This document shows positions 1 to 7,726 of a stretch of DNA of 64,000 bases, piece by piece. The DNA is from DASSKA01 sp963839365 (lineage in GTDB: Bacteria; Actinomycetota; Actinomycetes; Propionibacteriales; Nocardioidaceae). Both the position numbers and the translations under genes were made by a program. Within the stretch, counting starts at the first letter, position 1. Each line of letters opens with the position of its first letter. Below the pieces are notes generated by a model that was given only the letters and a program-made list of their open reading frames with translations, searched no databases and was not told the DNA's origin. The stretch is taken from the NCBI GenBank assembly GCA_963839365.1, contig CAWIUT010000010.1, positions 372,001-436,000 of the forward strand, in the 5' to 3' direction.

Positions 1-812
1 CTGCTCCGCCGGTCCGCGCGGTAGCCGATCGTCAGCCGCATCAGCAGGCTGGTCAGGCTGCTCACCGCGGCAACCACGCCCGCGGTAGCCGCGCTGATCC
101 CCTCATGGACCGCGGCCGGGACGAAGAAGGCGCCCAACGCGTTACCGGCCGCGGAGCCGAGACAGATGGCCAGCGCGAGGGTCATCAGCGGTCTCCGCGC
201 GAGCCCTGGAGTCCGACGGACACCCGGTTCGACCGTCGTGGGCCGTTCACCTGCACCGGGCACGGTGAGTGCGGCCAGCGCGGCGAGCGCTGCGGCGAGC
301 CCGAATGCCGTACGCCAGCCCACCACCCCGGACGCCGCGGGAACGGCGAGGCCGGCCAGCAGGGTGGCGGCGGGGATCGCGGCCTGCTTGACTCCGAACG
401 CGAGCCCCTGCCGCCCGTGGGCGACCGTCTGGGCGAGGTACCCGTTGGCGGCCGGCTGGATCGCTCCGTTGGCCGCCCCGCCGACAGCCAGGAGGGCTGT
501 GAGCTCTGCCCAGTCATGCGCCACTTTCGCGATACCGACCAGGACCAGGCCACTCACCAGGGCTCCCACCCGCATGACGGTCCCGGCGCCGACGCGGTCT
601 GCTGCCGCACCGGTCGTGAGGGCACTACACGCGGACGTCGCGAAGAACACCGCCGCCGCTATTCCGAGCAGCATGACGCCGAACCGCAGTCCGGTGCGCA
701 TCTGCACGCTCAGTGCCCCGGTGAGGAACACCGGCAGCAGACCAGCGCATGTTGTCGAAAGCGCGGAGAGCGTCGAGCCGACCGGCCCCCGTAGCCCGCG
801 CCGCACCTTCAC
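1..812 (-). CDS. MFS transporter, C-terminus outside the window
   Basis: Reading leftward from a GTG at 812 gives an open frame of about 270 residues that runs off the window edge, so the C-terminal third of a usual 400-residue MFS carrier is missing. The translation is a series of hydrophobic segments rich in Ala, Gly, Leu and Val separated by short basic loops, for example HGRQGLAFGVKQAAIPAA after the fourth predicted segment, a typical MFS loop-plus-helix pattern. It follows the TIM-barrel gene on the same strand, about 43 bp after that stop, so the two are probably cotranscribed. Context with the KDG kinase and KDPG aldolase genes suggests uptake of a sugar acid, but the substrate is an inference. 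The start is uncertain: no good ribosome site precedes GTG 812, and an in-frame TTG lies farther upstream. Confidence 0.72.
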   Translation of the reverse strand, partial: MKVRRGLRGPVGSTLSALSTTCAGLLPVFLTGALSVQMRTGLRFGVMLLGIAAAVFFATSACSALTTGAAADRVGAGTVMRVGALVSGLVLVGIAKVAHDWAELTALLAVGGAANGAIQPAANGYLAQTVAHGRQGLAFGVKQAAIPAATLLAGLAVPAASGVVGWRTAFGLAAALAALAALTVPGAGERPTTVEPGVRRTPGLARRPLMTLALAICLGSAAGNALGAFFVPAAVHEGISAATAGVVAAVSSLTSLLMRLTIGYRADRRS

Positions 813-855
813 CTGTGCGCGGCGGAATCCGCCGACGCACCAGCCCTCCCGGAGC

Positions 856-1800
856 TCATGTCGCCGCCCTGGCAACGGCGGGAACCGCGAGCCCTTCGGC
901 GCCGGGTTGCGAGCCCACGGCTTCCGGGGCCAGGTGGTGCAGCAGGTCGAGGCCGATCCGCGCCCGGCGTACCCGCTCCCGGCCCATCGCGAGCGGCAGC
1001 TCGCCGAGGTGGCCGCCGCTGGGGTAGATGTCCGGCGCGTTCCGCAGGCCGAACTTCAGGTAGACGGGTGCGGCGACCCGTACGATTTCGGCGATCTCGT
1101 AGTGCCGCACGAATCCGCCCACGTCGTCCGGTGCCTCGATGTAGATGTCGAGCGGGATGTCCACCGCCGCCCGGATCGCCGCCAACTGGGCCAGGCTCAG
1201 GTCGGTCGGAACGTTGTAGGTGTCGGCGCCCAGCAGCGTGATCCGGCGCACCGCGGCGGGGTTGGCCGCGCCCATCATCACGCTGATCTTGAACTGGAAG
1301 TCCGCCGGCAGCAGCCCCGCCTGCCGCATACCGGCGGCCACTTCGAGGGTGCCGACGTCGGTGAGCAGCACGCTGCGGAAGCCGGCCTCGGCGGCGCGCA
1401 GCACGTCGCTCAGGCAGTGCACCAGCTGCTCGGTACCGCGCTGGCGTGGTGTGATCACGCCCCCGGCGGGGGCCCGCGCCATCGCCCCGGTGTCCCAGCC
1501 GGCGACCGGCCGGGCGAACAGGCTGACCTCGATCCGTCGATCCGCGGCCGTTGCGGCCATCTCGGCCAGCTCGGCGTCCGTCTGCAGCATCACACCGCTG
1601 CCCTGAGAGACGCGGTGCACGGTGAGGTCCAGCTCCTCGGCGGCTCTGAGCACCGCATCGAGCACGCCGGGGCCCTCCACGCTGGGAATCTCGACCCGGT
1701 ACTGCGCGCCGTCCGGGAAGCGCTTCTTGCTGCTCGGCAGCTGGTGCAGGTCGCTCCCCGGCAGCCCGATCGAGCGCAGATAGTCCCGAACCGTCTCCAT
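856..1800 (-). CDS. Uncharacterised TIM-barrel-like protein, possibly U32-peptidase-related
   Basis: A 314-residue cytoplasmic protein with no signal peptide or membrane segment. The ATG at 1800 has a strong AGGAGG seven bases upstream. The sequence alternates short hydrophobic strands with helices (SVLLTDVG, FKISVMM, LDIYIEAPDD, VYLKFGL), as expected of a TIM barrel. I recall similar actinobacterial proteins annotated as U32-family peptidases, but I see no residue signature that proves peptidase activity. The conserved-looking HRVSQGSGVM (about residues 82-91) and YNVPTDLSL segments may mark the active site. It is transcribed divergently from the IclR regulator and shares an operator region with it, with an MFS carrier downstream. 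It could be an enzyme of the sugar-acid pathway (aldolase, epimerase or isomerase) rather than a peptidase. Function unknown. Confidence 0.6.
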   Translation of the reverse strand: METVRDYLRSIGLPGSDLHQLPSSKKRFPDGAQYRVEIPSVEGPGVLDAVLRAAEELDLTVHRVSQGSGVMLQTDAELAEMAATAADRRIEVSLFARPVAGWDTGAMARAPAGGVITPRQRGTEQLVHCLSDVLRAAEAGFRSVLLTDVGTLEVAAGMRQAGLLPADFQFKISVMMGAANPAAVRRITLLGADTYNVPTDLSLAQLAAIRAAVDIPLDIYIEAPDDVGGFVRHYEIAEIVRVAAPVYLKFGLRNAPDIYPSGGHLGELPLAMGRERVRRARIGLDLLHHLAPEAVGSQPGAEGLAVPAVARAAT

Positions 1801-1841
1801 CCACGCCTCCTGTACCCGGGGTTGCTGTCCGCCGAGCGATG

Positions 1842-1871
1842 GTTCACAATTACGAACACCGTTCGCAAACC
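1842..1871. promoter_or_regulatory. Probable IclR operator in the divergent promoter
   Basis: This 30-bp site lies between the TIM-barrel gene (start 1800) and the IclR gene (start 1986). It contains GTTCACA, ACGAAC and TTCGC blocks, and at 1853-1865 the perfect inverted repeat CGAAC-ACC-GTTCG. The same three blocks with identical spacing recur at 6538-6567 upstream of the KDG kinase, with 20 of 30 positions identical. A palindromic site beside an IclR gene and repeated at a second promoter of the same pathway is what a local-regulator operator looks like. The assignment to this IclR protein is an inference. Confidence 0.6.
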
Positions 1872-1985
1872 TAGACGGTAGATCGTGGGTCAGACGGGGG
1901 TCAAGAACCCGCCGCGGTCGTTTCGACCCTTGGTACGGTCGTCCGGATTCCAGGCCACCTCGACGCCTGGTTGTGGGAGGTAGCG

Positions 1986-2798
1986 GTGACAGAAGCGGAG
2001 CGGCGGGAGGAGTCCGGGTCGGCTCGGGTCGTGAAGTCGGCGGACCGCACCCTCGACGTACTCGAGGAGCTGGCCCGGTCCACGGGGCCGCTCGCGCTCG
2101 GCGAGCTCTCCCGCCGGCTGGGCATCCCCAAGAGCAGCCTGCACGGGCTGCTGCGGACCCTGGAGCGCCGCGGGTGGGTCGAGGTCGACGAGGGCGGGCT
2201 GCGGTTCCGCCTCGGGGTGCGGGCCATGCAGGTGGCCGGCAGCTACCTTGACCACGACCGGGTCCTGGCCGCGGCCCGGCAAGTGCTTGACTCGATCGCG
2301 GACGAGACAGGGGAGACCGTGCAGCTGGCTCGGCTGGACGGCGGCGACGTGGTCTACCTGGCCCAGCGGCAGGCCCGGCACCCAGTGCGCCTGATCTCCT
2401 CGATCGGTCAGCGGCTGCCCGCGCACGCCACCGCGTTGGGCAAGGCGTTGCTCTCCCGGATGGACGAGGGCGAGCTTGCCGGCCGGCTCAGCTTCCCACT
2501 GCCCAGCCTGACCGAGTGGACCATCACCGAGCTGGACCAGCTGATCGCCGACCTGCGGGTGGCGCGGATGCGTGGCTACGCCATCGACGAGCAGGAGGCT
2601 GCCCAGGGGCTGTACTGCTTCGCGGCCCCGGTGCCCGACCTGCAGGGCGATCTGCCGACCCACAGCATCAGCGTGTCCGTGCCGTCCTTTCGACTGCAAC
2701 CGGGCGTGCGGGACCGGATCATCGCGCTGCTGCTCGAGGGCACGGCCGAGGTGGGCCACCGGCTCGGGGCCCGCGAAGCGGAGGGCACGTCGCGGTGA
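1986..2798 (+). CDS. IclR-family transcriptional regulator
   Basis: A 270-residue regulator. The N-terminal winged helix-turn-helix is clear at about residues 20-75, with the recognition-helix stretch RLGIPKSSLHGLLRTL, followed by the IclR effector domain with the characteristic QRLPAHATALGKALLS and a later DEQEAAQGLYCFAAPV segment. I chose GTG 1986 because GGGAGGT lies a few bases upstream; a GTG at 1971 would add five residues. Divergent from the TIM-barrel and MFS genes, it leads the dehydrogenase and reductase genes in the other direction. IclR proteins usually control adjacent aromatic or sugar-acid catabolism and respond to a pathway metabolite. The repeated operator at 1842-1871 and 6538-6567 suggests that it controls both arms of this island. 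Confidence 0.92.
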   Translation: MTEAERREESGSARVVKSADRTLDVLEELARSTGPLALGELSRRLGIPKSSLHGLLRTLERRGWVEVDEGGLRFRLGVRAMQVAGSYLDHDRVLAAARQVLDSIADETGETVQLARLDGGDVVYLAQRQARHPVRLISSIGQRLPAHATALGKALLSRMDEGELAGRLSFPLPSLTEWTITELDQLIADLRVARMRGYAIDEQEAAQGLYCFAAPVPDLQGDLPTHSISVSVPSFRLQPGVRDRIIALLLEGTAEVGHRLGAREAEGTSR

Positions 2799-2837
2799 CG
2801 GGCCCTTGGCGCGGCCGCCCGAGCGAGAGGAGTCAAC

Positions 2838-3899
2838 GTGGGTTACGACGTGGCAGTCATCCCCGGGGACGGGATCGGCAAGGAGGTGGTGCCGGCCGCC
2901 ATCCAGGTGGTGGATCGGGCCGCCGAGCTGCACGGGTTCCGGGTGGGCTGGACCCACTACCCCTGGGGGTGTGACCACTACCTCCAGACCCGGACGATGA
3001 TGCCCGAGGACGGCTTGGAGCAGCTCGCCAAGCATCACGCGGTGTTCTTCGGCGCGGTGGGCCATCCTGACGTCCCGGACCACCTCTCCCTGTGGGGACT
3101 GCTGATTCCGATGCGCCGCGGCTTCCGCCAGTTCGTCAACCTGCGTCCGTGTCGGACACTGCCCGGAGTCACCGGTCCGCTGCGGCTCACCGAGTTGGAG
3201 CGGATCGACCTGGTGGTGGTGCGCGAGAACGTGGAGGGTGAGTACTCCGAGATCGGCGGACGGATCTACTCAGGCACCGAGGACGAGACCGCGGTGCAGG
3301 AGTCGGTGTTCACCCGGCGCGGGGTCGAGCGCATCCTGCGCTACGCGTTCGAGCTGGCCAGGTCCCGACGGGGGAACCTGGTGGCTGCGACCAAGTCCAA
3401 CGGCATCGTGCACACCATGCCGTTCTGGGACCAGGTCTGCAGGGAGGTCGCCGAGGAGTACCCGGACGTCTCCTGGCGGCTCATGCACGTCGACGCGCTG
3501 GCCGCCGCTCTGGTCATGCAGCCGCGGGCGTTCGACGTGGTGGTCGGCTCCAACCTGTTCGGCGACGTGCTCAGCGAGATCGGCGCGGCGGTCACCGGCA
3601 GCATCGGTACGGCGCCGTCGGCCAACATCGACCCGACCCGTGACTACCCCTCGCTGTTCGAGCCGATCCACGGCTCGGCACCCGACATTGCCGGCAGCGG
3701 CGTGGCAAACCCCGTGGGGCAGATCTGGTCGGCCGTCATGATGCTCGAGCATCTGGGCGAGGCTGCAGCGGCGCGCAGCGTGATGGCGGCTGTGGAAGAG
3801 GTCGTCGCCAACCCCGACCTGCGCACCCGCGACCTGGGCGGTGAGTGCGGCACCCAGGAGGTCGCGGACGCAGTCACCGCAGCGCTGAAGGTTTCCTAG
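2838..3899 (+). CDS. Tartrate/D-malate dehydrogenase-type beta-decarboxylating oxidoreductase
   Basis: A 353-residue member of the isocitrate/isopropylmalate dehydrogenase fold. The N-terminal GDGIGKE motif, RENVEGEYSEIGGR, the catalytic-lysine region AATKSNGIVHTMPFWD, the metal-binding region GSNLFGDVLSEIGAAV and the nucleotide-binding EPIHGSAPDIAG are all present in order. The ENVEGEYSEIGGR form and the length match the TtuC/DmlA (tartrate dehydrogenase/decarboxylase, D-malate dehydrogenase) branch rather than LeuB. It would oxidise a 2-hydroxy acid with NAD+ and may decarboxylate the product. GTG start at 2838 preceded by AGAGGAG, 39 bp after the IclR stop, with the aldo/keto reductase 16 bp downstream: an operon. 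The true substrate in this sugar-acid island cannot be read from the sequence. Confidence 0.88.
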   Translation: MGYDVAVIPGDGIGKEVVPAAIQVVDRAAELHGFRVGWTHYPWGCDHYLQTRTMMPEDGLEQLAKHHAVFFGAVGHPDVPDHLSLWGLLIPMRRGFRQFVNLRPCRTLPGVTGPLRLTELERIDLVVVRENVEGEYSEIGGRIYSGTEDETAVQESVFTRRGVERILRYAFELARSRRGNLVAATKSNGIVHTMPFWDQVCREVAEEYPDVSWRLMHVDALAAALVMQPRAFDVVVGSNLFGDVLSEIGAAVTGSIGTAPSANIDPTRDYPSLFEPIHGSAPDIAGSGVANPVGQIWSAVMMLEHLGEAAAARSVMAAVEEVVANPDLRTRDLGGECGTQEVADAVTAALKVS

Positions 3900-3915
3900 G
3901 CAGAGAGGGACGCGA

Positions 3916-4881
3916 ATGGAGGAGACGCCACTCGGCGAGAGCGGGCTGACCAGCTCGCGGCTGGTGCTCGGCACGATGACCTTCGGCTCGCAGGTCGACG
4001 AGGCGGTCGCTTCGGAAATGGTCAGCCGTGCACTGGACGCGGGCGTCAATCACCTGGACACGGCCAACTCCTACAACGACGGCCGGTCCGAGGAGATCCT
4101 CGGCCGGGTGCTCGGCTCGCGACGAGACCAGGTGCTGCTGGCTACCAAGGTGTTCAACCGCACCGGCCCGGGCCCGGACGAGCAGGGCTTATCGGCGCCC
4201 GCGGTGCGCAAGGCCATCGACAGCAGTCTGCGCCGGCTGTGCACGGACCACGTCGACATCTACTACCTGCACCAGCCGGACTGGACGGTACCGATCGAGG
4301 AGACGCTGGCCGCAATGGCGGATCTGGTCACCGCCGGCAAGGTGCGGCACATCGGTGTCTCGAACTATGCCGCCTGGCAGATCGGCGAGATTCGCCACCT
4401 CGGGAAACGTGACGGCTTGCCTCCTGTGGTGGTCTCCCAGCAGATGTACAACCTGCTCGCCCGGTCGATCGAGGACGAGTACACGGCGTTCTCCGCGCAC
4501 GCAGGGCTCGCCGATATCGTCTACAACCCGTTGGCCGGCGGTCTCTTGAGCGGCAAGCACCGGTACGACGAGGAGCCGAGCGCCGGCCGGTTCACCAATG
4601 AGATGTACCGGGACCGTTACTGGACCCAGCGCCAGTTCCAGGCGGTGGAGCGGCTCGGTGAGGTGGCGTCCAGTGCCGGGCTGTCGCTGATCGAGCTCTC
4701 CTTGCGCTGGCTGCTCAGCCGGCCGGTCGTGAACGCGGTGCTGCTCGGCGCCTCCAGCGTCCAGCAGCTGGAAACCAACCTTGCCGCGGCGGATGGCCCA
4801 ACTCTCGACCCCGGGACCCTGGACGCCTGTGACACGGTGTGGCGAGAGCTGCGCGGCCCGGTTCCGCGCTACAACCGGTAG
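3916..4881 (+). CDS. Aldo/keto reductase
   Basis: A 321-residue NADPH-dependent oxidoreductase with the (alpha/beta)8 AKR fold. The catalytic tetrad is visible: Asp and Tyr in LDTANSYNDGRSE, Lys in LLATKVF and His in IYYLHQPD. A C-terminal cofactor-binding stretch ends in LGASSVQQLETN. The N-terminus, LGESGLTSSRLVLGTMTFG, is typical of the AKR11/12-like or potassium-channel-beta-like subgroup that acts on sugars and small carbonyl compounds. ATG 3916 is preceded by AGAGAGGGA. It is third in the IclR-dehydrogenase-AKR operon and ends 21 bp before the convergent KDPG aldolase gene. It probably reduces or oxidises an intermediate of the sugar-acid pathway, which is inference from context. Confidence 0.92.
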   Translation: MEETPLGESGLTSSRLVLGTMTFGSQVDEAVASEMVSRALDAGVNHLDTANSYNDGRSEEILGRVLGSRRDQVLLATKVFNRTGPGPDEQGLSAPAVRKAIDSSLRRLCTDHVDIYYLHQPDWTVPIEETLAAMADLVTAGKVRHIGVSNYAAWQIGEIRHLGKRDGLPPVVVSQQMYNLLARSIEDEYTAFSAHAGLADIVYNPLAGGLLSGKHRYDEEPSAGRFTNEMYRDRYWTQRQFQAVERLGEVASSAGLSLIELSLRWLLSRPVVNAVLLGASSVQQLETNLAAADGPTLDPGTLDACDTVWRELRGPVPRYNR

Positions 4882-4902
4882 CTGCGTCCGTCGTGCCCCT
4901 TG

Positions 4903-5508
4903 TCATTTCACGGCCTGCTTGAGAGCGGCGGCGGCCTTGGTCTTGTCTTCGACGCTTCCGTGGGTCAGGGCGCCGCCACAGCCGACGGCCACGGCACCGG
5001 CAGCCAGCCACTCGGCGGCGTTCCCTGCGTCGATGCCGCCGGTGGGCACCAGCGGCGCCTGCGGCAGGGCAGCCCGAACCGCACGCACGAAGCCTGGCCC
5101 CAGCTGTGCCGCGGGGAACACCTTGACCATTTCCGCGCCCGCCTTCAGCGCGGTCATGATCTCGGTTGGCGTGGCGGCGCCGGGAATCACGGGGACGCCG
5201 TACGAGTGACCTGTCTCGATGACCTCGGGTAGCACGGCAGGGGCGACCAGGAACCGGGCCCCGGCCAGACAGGCCAGCCGCGCGGTTGCCGCGTCGAGGA
5301 CCGTGCCCGCGCCCAGTAGGAAACCCTCCCCGCGTAGCTCCGTCAGTGCGTCGATGCCGTTCGGAGTGGTGAGCGCGATCTCCAGCACGTCGATGCCGCC
5401 GGCGGCTACTGCGCAGGCGCTGCGAACCGCATCCTCGGCGCCGGCGGCGCGGATGATGCCGATCACCTTTGCTTCGGCGATGGTCGTCGTGACTTCCCAG
5501 TGATGCAC
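4903..5508 (-). CDS. eda: KDPG/KHG aldolase (2-dehydro-3-deoxyphosphogluconate aldolase)
   Basis: A 201-residue class I aldolase that splits 2-keto-3-deoxy-6-phosphogluconate into pyruvate and glyceraldehyde 3-phosphate. Family signatures are present: VIGIIRA near the N-terminus, LEIALTTPNG with the catalytic-base Glu, GAGTVLD, and the Schiff-base lysine in EMVKVFPA followed by LVPTGGID. I chose GTG 5508 because GGGAGGAATC precedes it; an upstream TTG at 5541 would extend into the KDG kinase stop. The kinase gene lies 29 bp upstream on the same strand, so the pair works in sequence: KDG to KDPG to pyruvate plus triose phosphate. Convergent with the aldo/keto reductase. Confidence 0.93.
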   Translation of the reverse strand: MHHWEVTTTIAEAKVIGIIRAAGAEDAVRSACAVAAGGIDVLEIALTTPNGIDALTELRGEGFLLGAGTVLDAATARLACLAGARFLVAPAVLPEVIETGHSYGVPVIPGAATPTEIMTALKAGAEMVKVFPAAQLGPGFVRAVRAALPQAPLVPTGGIDAGNAAEWLAAGAVAVGCGGALTHGSVEDKTKAAAALKQAVK

Positions 5509-5537
5509 GATTCCTCCCAGTTCGCGGCCGGCTCGGC

Positions 5538-6491
5538 TCAACGGTCGATGTCGCTTCCGGCCAGGGCAGCTTGCAGGTCCTCTCGGTAGGGCAAGGCGGC
5601 CGTGTCACCGGGGCCCTGTACGGCGAGGGCCCCGGCAGCGCAACCCCACCGGAGAGCAGTGTCCATACCGTGTCCCTGGAGCACGGCGGACAGGTACCCG
5701 GCGTCGAACGCGTCCCCTGCGCCAACAGGGTCGACGACCACTACCGACTGGGAGTCCGCGCGCCAGTGATGCCTTCCGTCCGTAGCCCAGGCTCCCCTCG
5801 CACCCTGCTTGACCACGACGACCTTGTCATTGTCGCCCGCACCGAACCAGTCGGCTATCGCTGCCGGCTCGCCTCGGCCAGACAGCAGCTCCCCCTCGTG
5901 GTGCCCCACCAGGACGGTGTCCGCCTGGCTTGCGAGCCGCTGCAGCACCGGCCCGGCTTCGGCGGGAGACCACAGCCGGGTACGCAGGTTGGGGTCGAGC
6001 ACGACGTACCTGCCGTGCTGCTTTGCTACCGCGATCGCCGTCTCCGTCGCAGCCAGCGCCGACCTGCTCAACGCGGGGGTGATGCCGGTGACGTGCAGCA
6101 GCCGCGCCGAGGCGATGTAGTCGTCGTCGACGTCCTCGGGTGCCAGACGGCTGCCGGCCGACCCGTACCGGTAGTAGAGAACCGAGATCCGACGCTGTCC
6201 ATGGCTGTCCCGGATGAGGAGACCGGTCGGGGCATCCGCGTCGACGCGGGCATGGCTGACGTCCACCGCCTCCGCGCGCAGCGCGGCGAGCACGGCCGTC
6301 CCGAGGGCATCCGCGCCGACCCGGCCGAACCAGCCGCCATCATGACCGAGCCTGGCCAGCCCGATGGCGACGTTCGACTCCGCCCCGGCGGTGGAACGAC
6401 TGAAGGCGGTGGCCTGTGCGAGCGGCACGGCCGGCTCAGCACACAGAAGCGCCATAGTCTCACCGAATGTCACGAAGTCGCGCACTGTCAC
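5538..6491 (-). CDS. kdgK: 2-keto-3-deoxygluconate kinase, PfkB family
   Basis: A 317-residue PfkB/ribokinase-fold sugar kinase. The N-terminal VTFGETMALL, the glycine-rich AGAESNVAIGLARLG and the C-terminal catalytic DPVGAGDAFDAGYLSAVLQG, with its anion hole and base Asp, are all visible. Adjacent KDPG aldolase makes 2-keto-3-deoxygluconate the likely substrate; closely related ribokinases or fructokinases cannot be excluded from sequence alone. Start GTG 6491 has GAAAGG about ten bases upstream. It is the first gene of the kdgK-eda operon. The region upstream (6492-6691) carries the second copy of the three-block operator. Confidence 0.88.
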   Translation of the reverse strand: MTVRDFVTFGETMALLCAEPAVPLAQATAFSRSTAGAESNVAIGLARLGHDGGWFGRVGADALGTAVLAALRAEAVDVSHARVDADAPTGLLIRDSHGQRRISVLYYRYGSAGSRLAPEDVDDDYIASARLLHVTGITPALSRSALAATETAIAVAKQHGRYVVLDPNLRTRLWSPAEAGPVLQRLASQADTVLVGHHEGELLSGRGEPAAIADWFGAGDNDKVVVVKQGARGAWATDGRHHWRADSQSVVVVDPVGAGDAFDAGYLSAVLQGHGMDTALRWGCAAGALAVQGPGDTAALPYREDLQAALAGSDIDR

Positions 6492-6537
6492 CCACGGTGT
6501 GCCTTTCTGAGAAGCGGACCGCCCGGCTGGCTTGCCT

Positions 6538-6567
6538 GTTCACAGAGACGAACGGTCTTCGCTATGC
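6538..6567. promoter_or_regulatory. Second copy of the probable IclR operator
   Basis: The site sits 47-76 bp upstream of the kdgK start and carries the same ordered blocks (GTTCACA, ACGAAC, TTCGC) at the same spacing as 1842-1871, identical at 20 of 30 positions. The CGAAC/GTTCG palindrome of the first site is only half preserved here. It makes kdgK-eda part of the same local regulon as the TIM-barrel, MFS and dehydrogenase genes. Confidence 0.55.
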
Positions 6568-6691
6568 TGACCGAATGTCACGCTATCGGCGCCCCCAGGG
6601 TGCGTCAACGGCGGTCGGCCGGGAGCCCTGAGCCGGGGCGAGGACCGAGGTGGTTGGCTCGGTTCGGCTGCCACCTGCGATCCTGAGTGTC

Positions 6692-7090
6692 GTGACACGG
6701 AACGCGCCGGAACGTACCGCTCGTTGGCTGCCCTGGGTCGCCGCCGATCTCGTGTGCGTGCTCGTCTTCGCATTCGCTGGCAAGACCTCGCACGAGGCGA
6801 GCGCTTCCGACTGGGTCGTTGTTGCCATCGTGTGGCCCTATGCGCTGGCCGTTGTGCTCGCGCACGCCGGCTTGCTCCTGCGCGGGCGGCAGACTCGTCG
6901 GATCTGGCCCGAGGGCGGGGTGGTCCTTGCTGTGACCTACGCGCTCGGCATGACTCTGCGCGCGGTCTCGGGTCGCGGCATCGCGGTCGGCTTCCTTGTC
7001 GTCGCTGTGCTGTTCCTAGCTCTGACCATGCTGGGATGGCGCTGCATCGGCCAGCTCGCCGTGAGCCGCCGGACCTCACGCGCGCCATAG
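6692..7090 (+). CDS. DUF3054 family membrane protein
   Basis: A 132-residue integral membrane protein with about four hydrophobic helices: WVAADLVCVLVFAFAG, VVVAIVWPYALAVVLA, VVLAVTYALGMTLRAVSG and IAVGFLVVAVLFLALTML. The first helix with Asp and the RIWPEGGVVLAVTYALGM region match the DUF3054 family of small actinobacterial membrane proteins, whose function is unknown. I prefer GTG 6692; an in-frame GTG at 6650 would add fourteen residues with little family resemblance. Its last 15 bases overlap the end of the methyltransferase pseudogene on the opposite strand. Confidence 0.75.
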   Translation: MTRNAPERTARWLPWVAADLVCVLVFAFAGKTSHEASASDWVVVAIVWPYALAVVLAHAGLLLRGRQTRRIWPEGGVVLAVTYALGMTLRAVSGRGIAVGFLVVAVLFLALTMLGWRCIGQLAVSRRTSRAP

Positions 7091-7726
7091 CCGCGAGGCG
7101 CCCGTCAGCGGCCCACAGCTGGTGGCCGGTGTTTCACCGAAGAAGGCCGCCGAGCGCAGACAGGTCGGAGGGATCCTCGGTGGGGGTCGCCAGTGGGTGC
7201 GGGCCCGCAACGAGGAGGCGCGGAGCGCCAGATGAGCACCGACCCGCACGATGGTGATCTTGCCGCCGGGCCGCAGTGCGCGCAGGGCCTGCTGAGCGAA
7301 CGCGCCCCGGTCGTCGTCCTCGAGGTGGTGCAGGTGCCAACGACGAGACCAGCTGGTCGAGCGAGGCATCCTCGGTGGGAAGCCGGTCGGCGTAACCCTG
7401 CACCAGGGACAGGGACACACCTCGGCGGTGTGCCTTGCGCGGGGCCCGGCGCAGGGCGGCCCCGTCCGGGTCCAGGCCGGTGACCCGTGCGTCGGGCTGG
7501 GCCACGAGCACGGCGAGCGACAGGTTCCCGGTGCCGCACCCGATGCGAGGACCTCCTGTCCGGCCGCGATGCCGGCCCGCTCCACGCCACGCCTGTGAAG
7601 TGCGCGGACGCCGGACATCGCGCTCAAGCCGTCGTAGAGCGGGAGGAGCCAGGTCTTCCTCATTCCCGGCAGGAACGAGCGGTCGCGTTCCTCGGGCGTG
7701 CGCTGGCCGAGGATCTCGACGGGCTT
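7076..7726 (-). pseudogene. Frameshifted SAM-dependent methyltransferase
   Basis: The class I methyltransferase signature is present but spread over frames. From 7726 one frame reads KPVEILGQRTPEERDRSFLP, then the segment ending AGIAAGQEVL. A second frame continues with GCGTGNLSLAV (the SAM-binding glycine motif), VTGLDPDGAAL and LPTEDASLDQLVSSL. Reading then returns to the first frame for LHHLEDDDRGAFAQQALR and ALRPGGKITIV, and the C-terminal part switches frame again. The first break is near 7543, where an expected L-D-I-G-C-G is missing one base. Several independent frame changes over about 600 bp argue for a decayed gene rather than programmed frameshifting or a single sequencing error. 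No clear start codon remains in the first frame. Confidence 0.7.

Noticed and set aside
166..1881. Plus-strand open frame of 571 codons
   Set aside because: It lies opposite the MFS and TIM-barrel genes, has no family pattern and spans both of them; it is a high-GC shadow frame.
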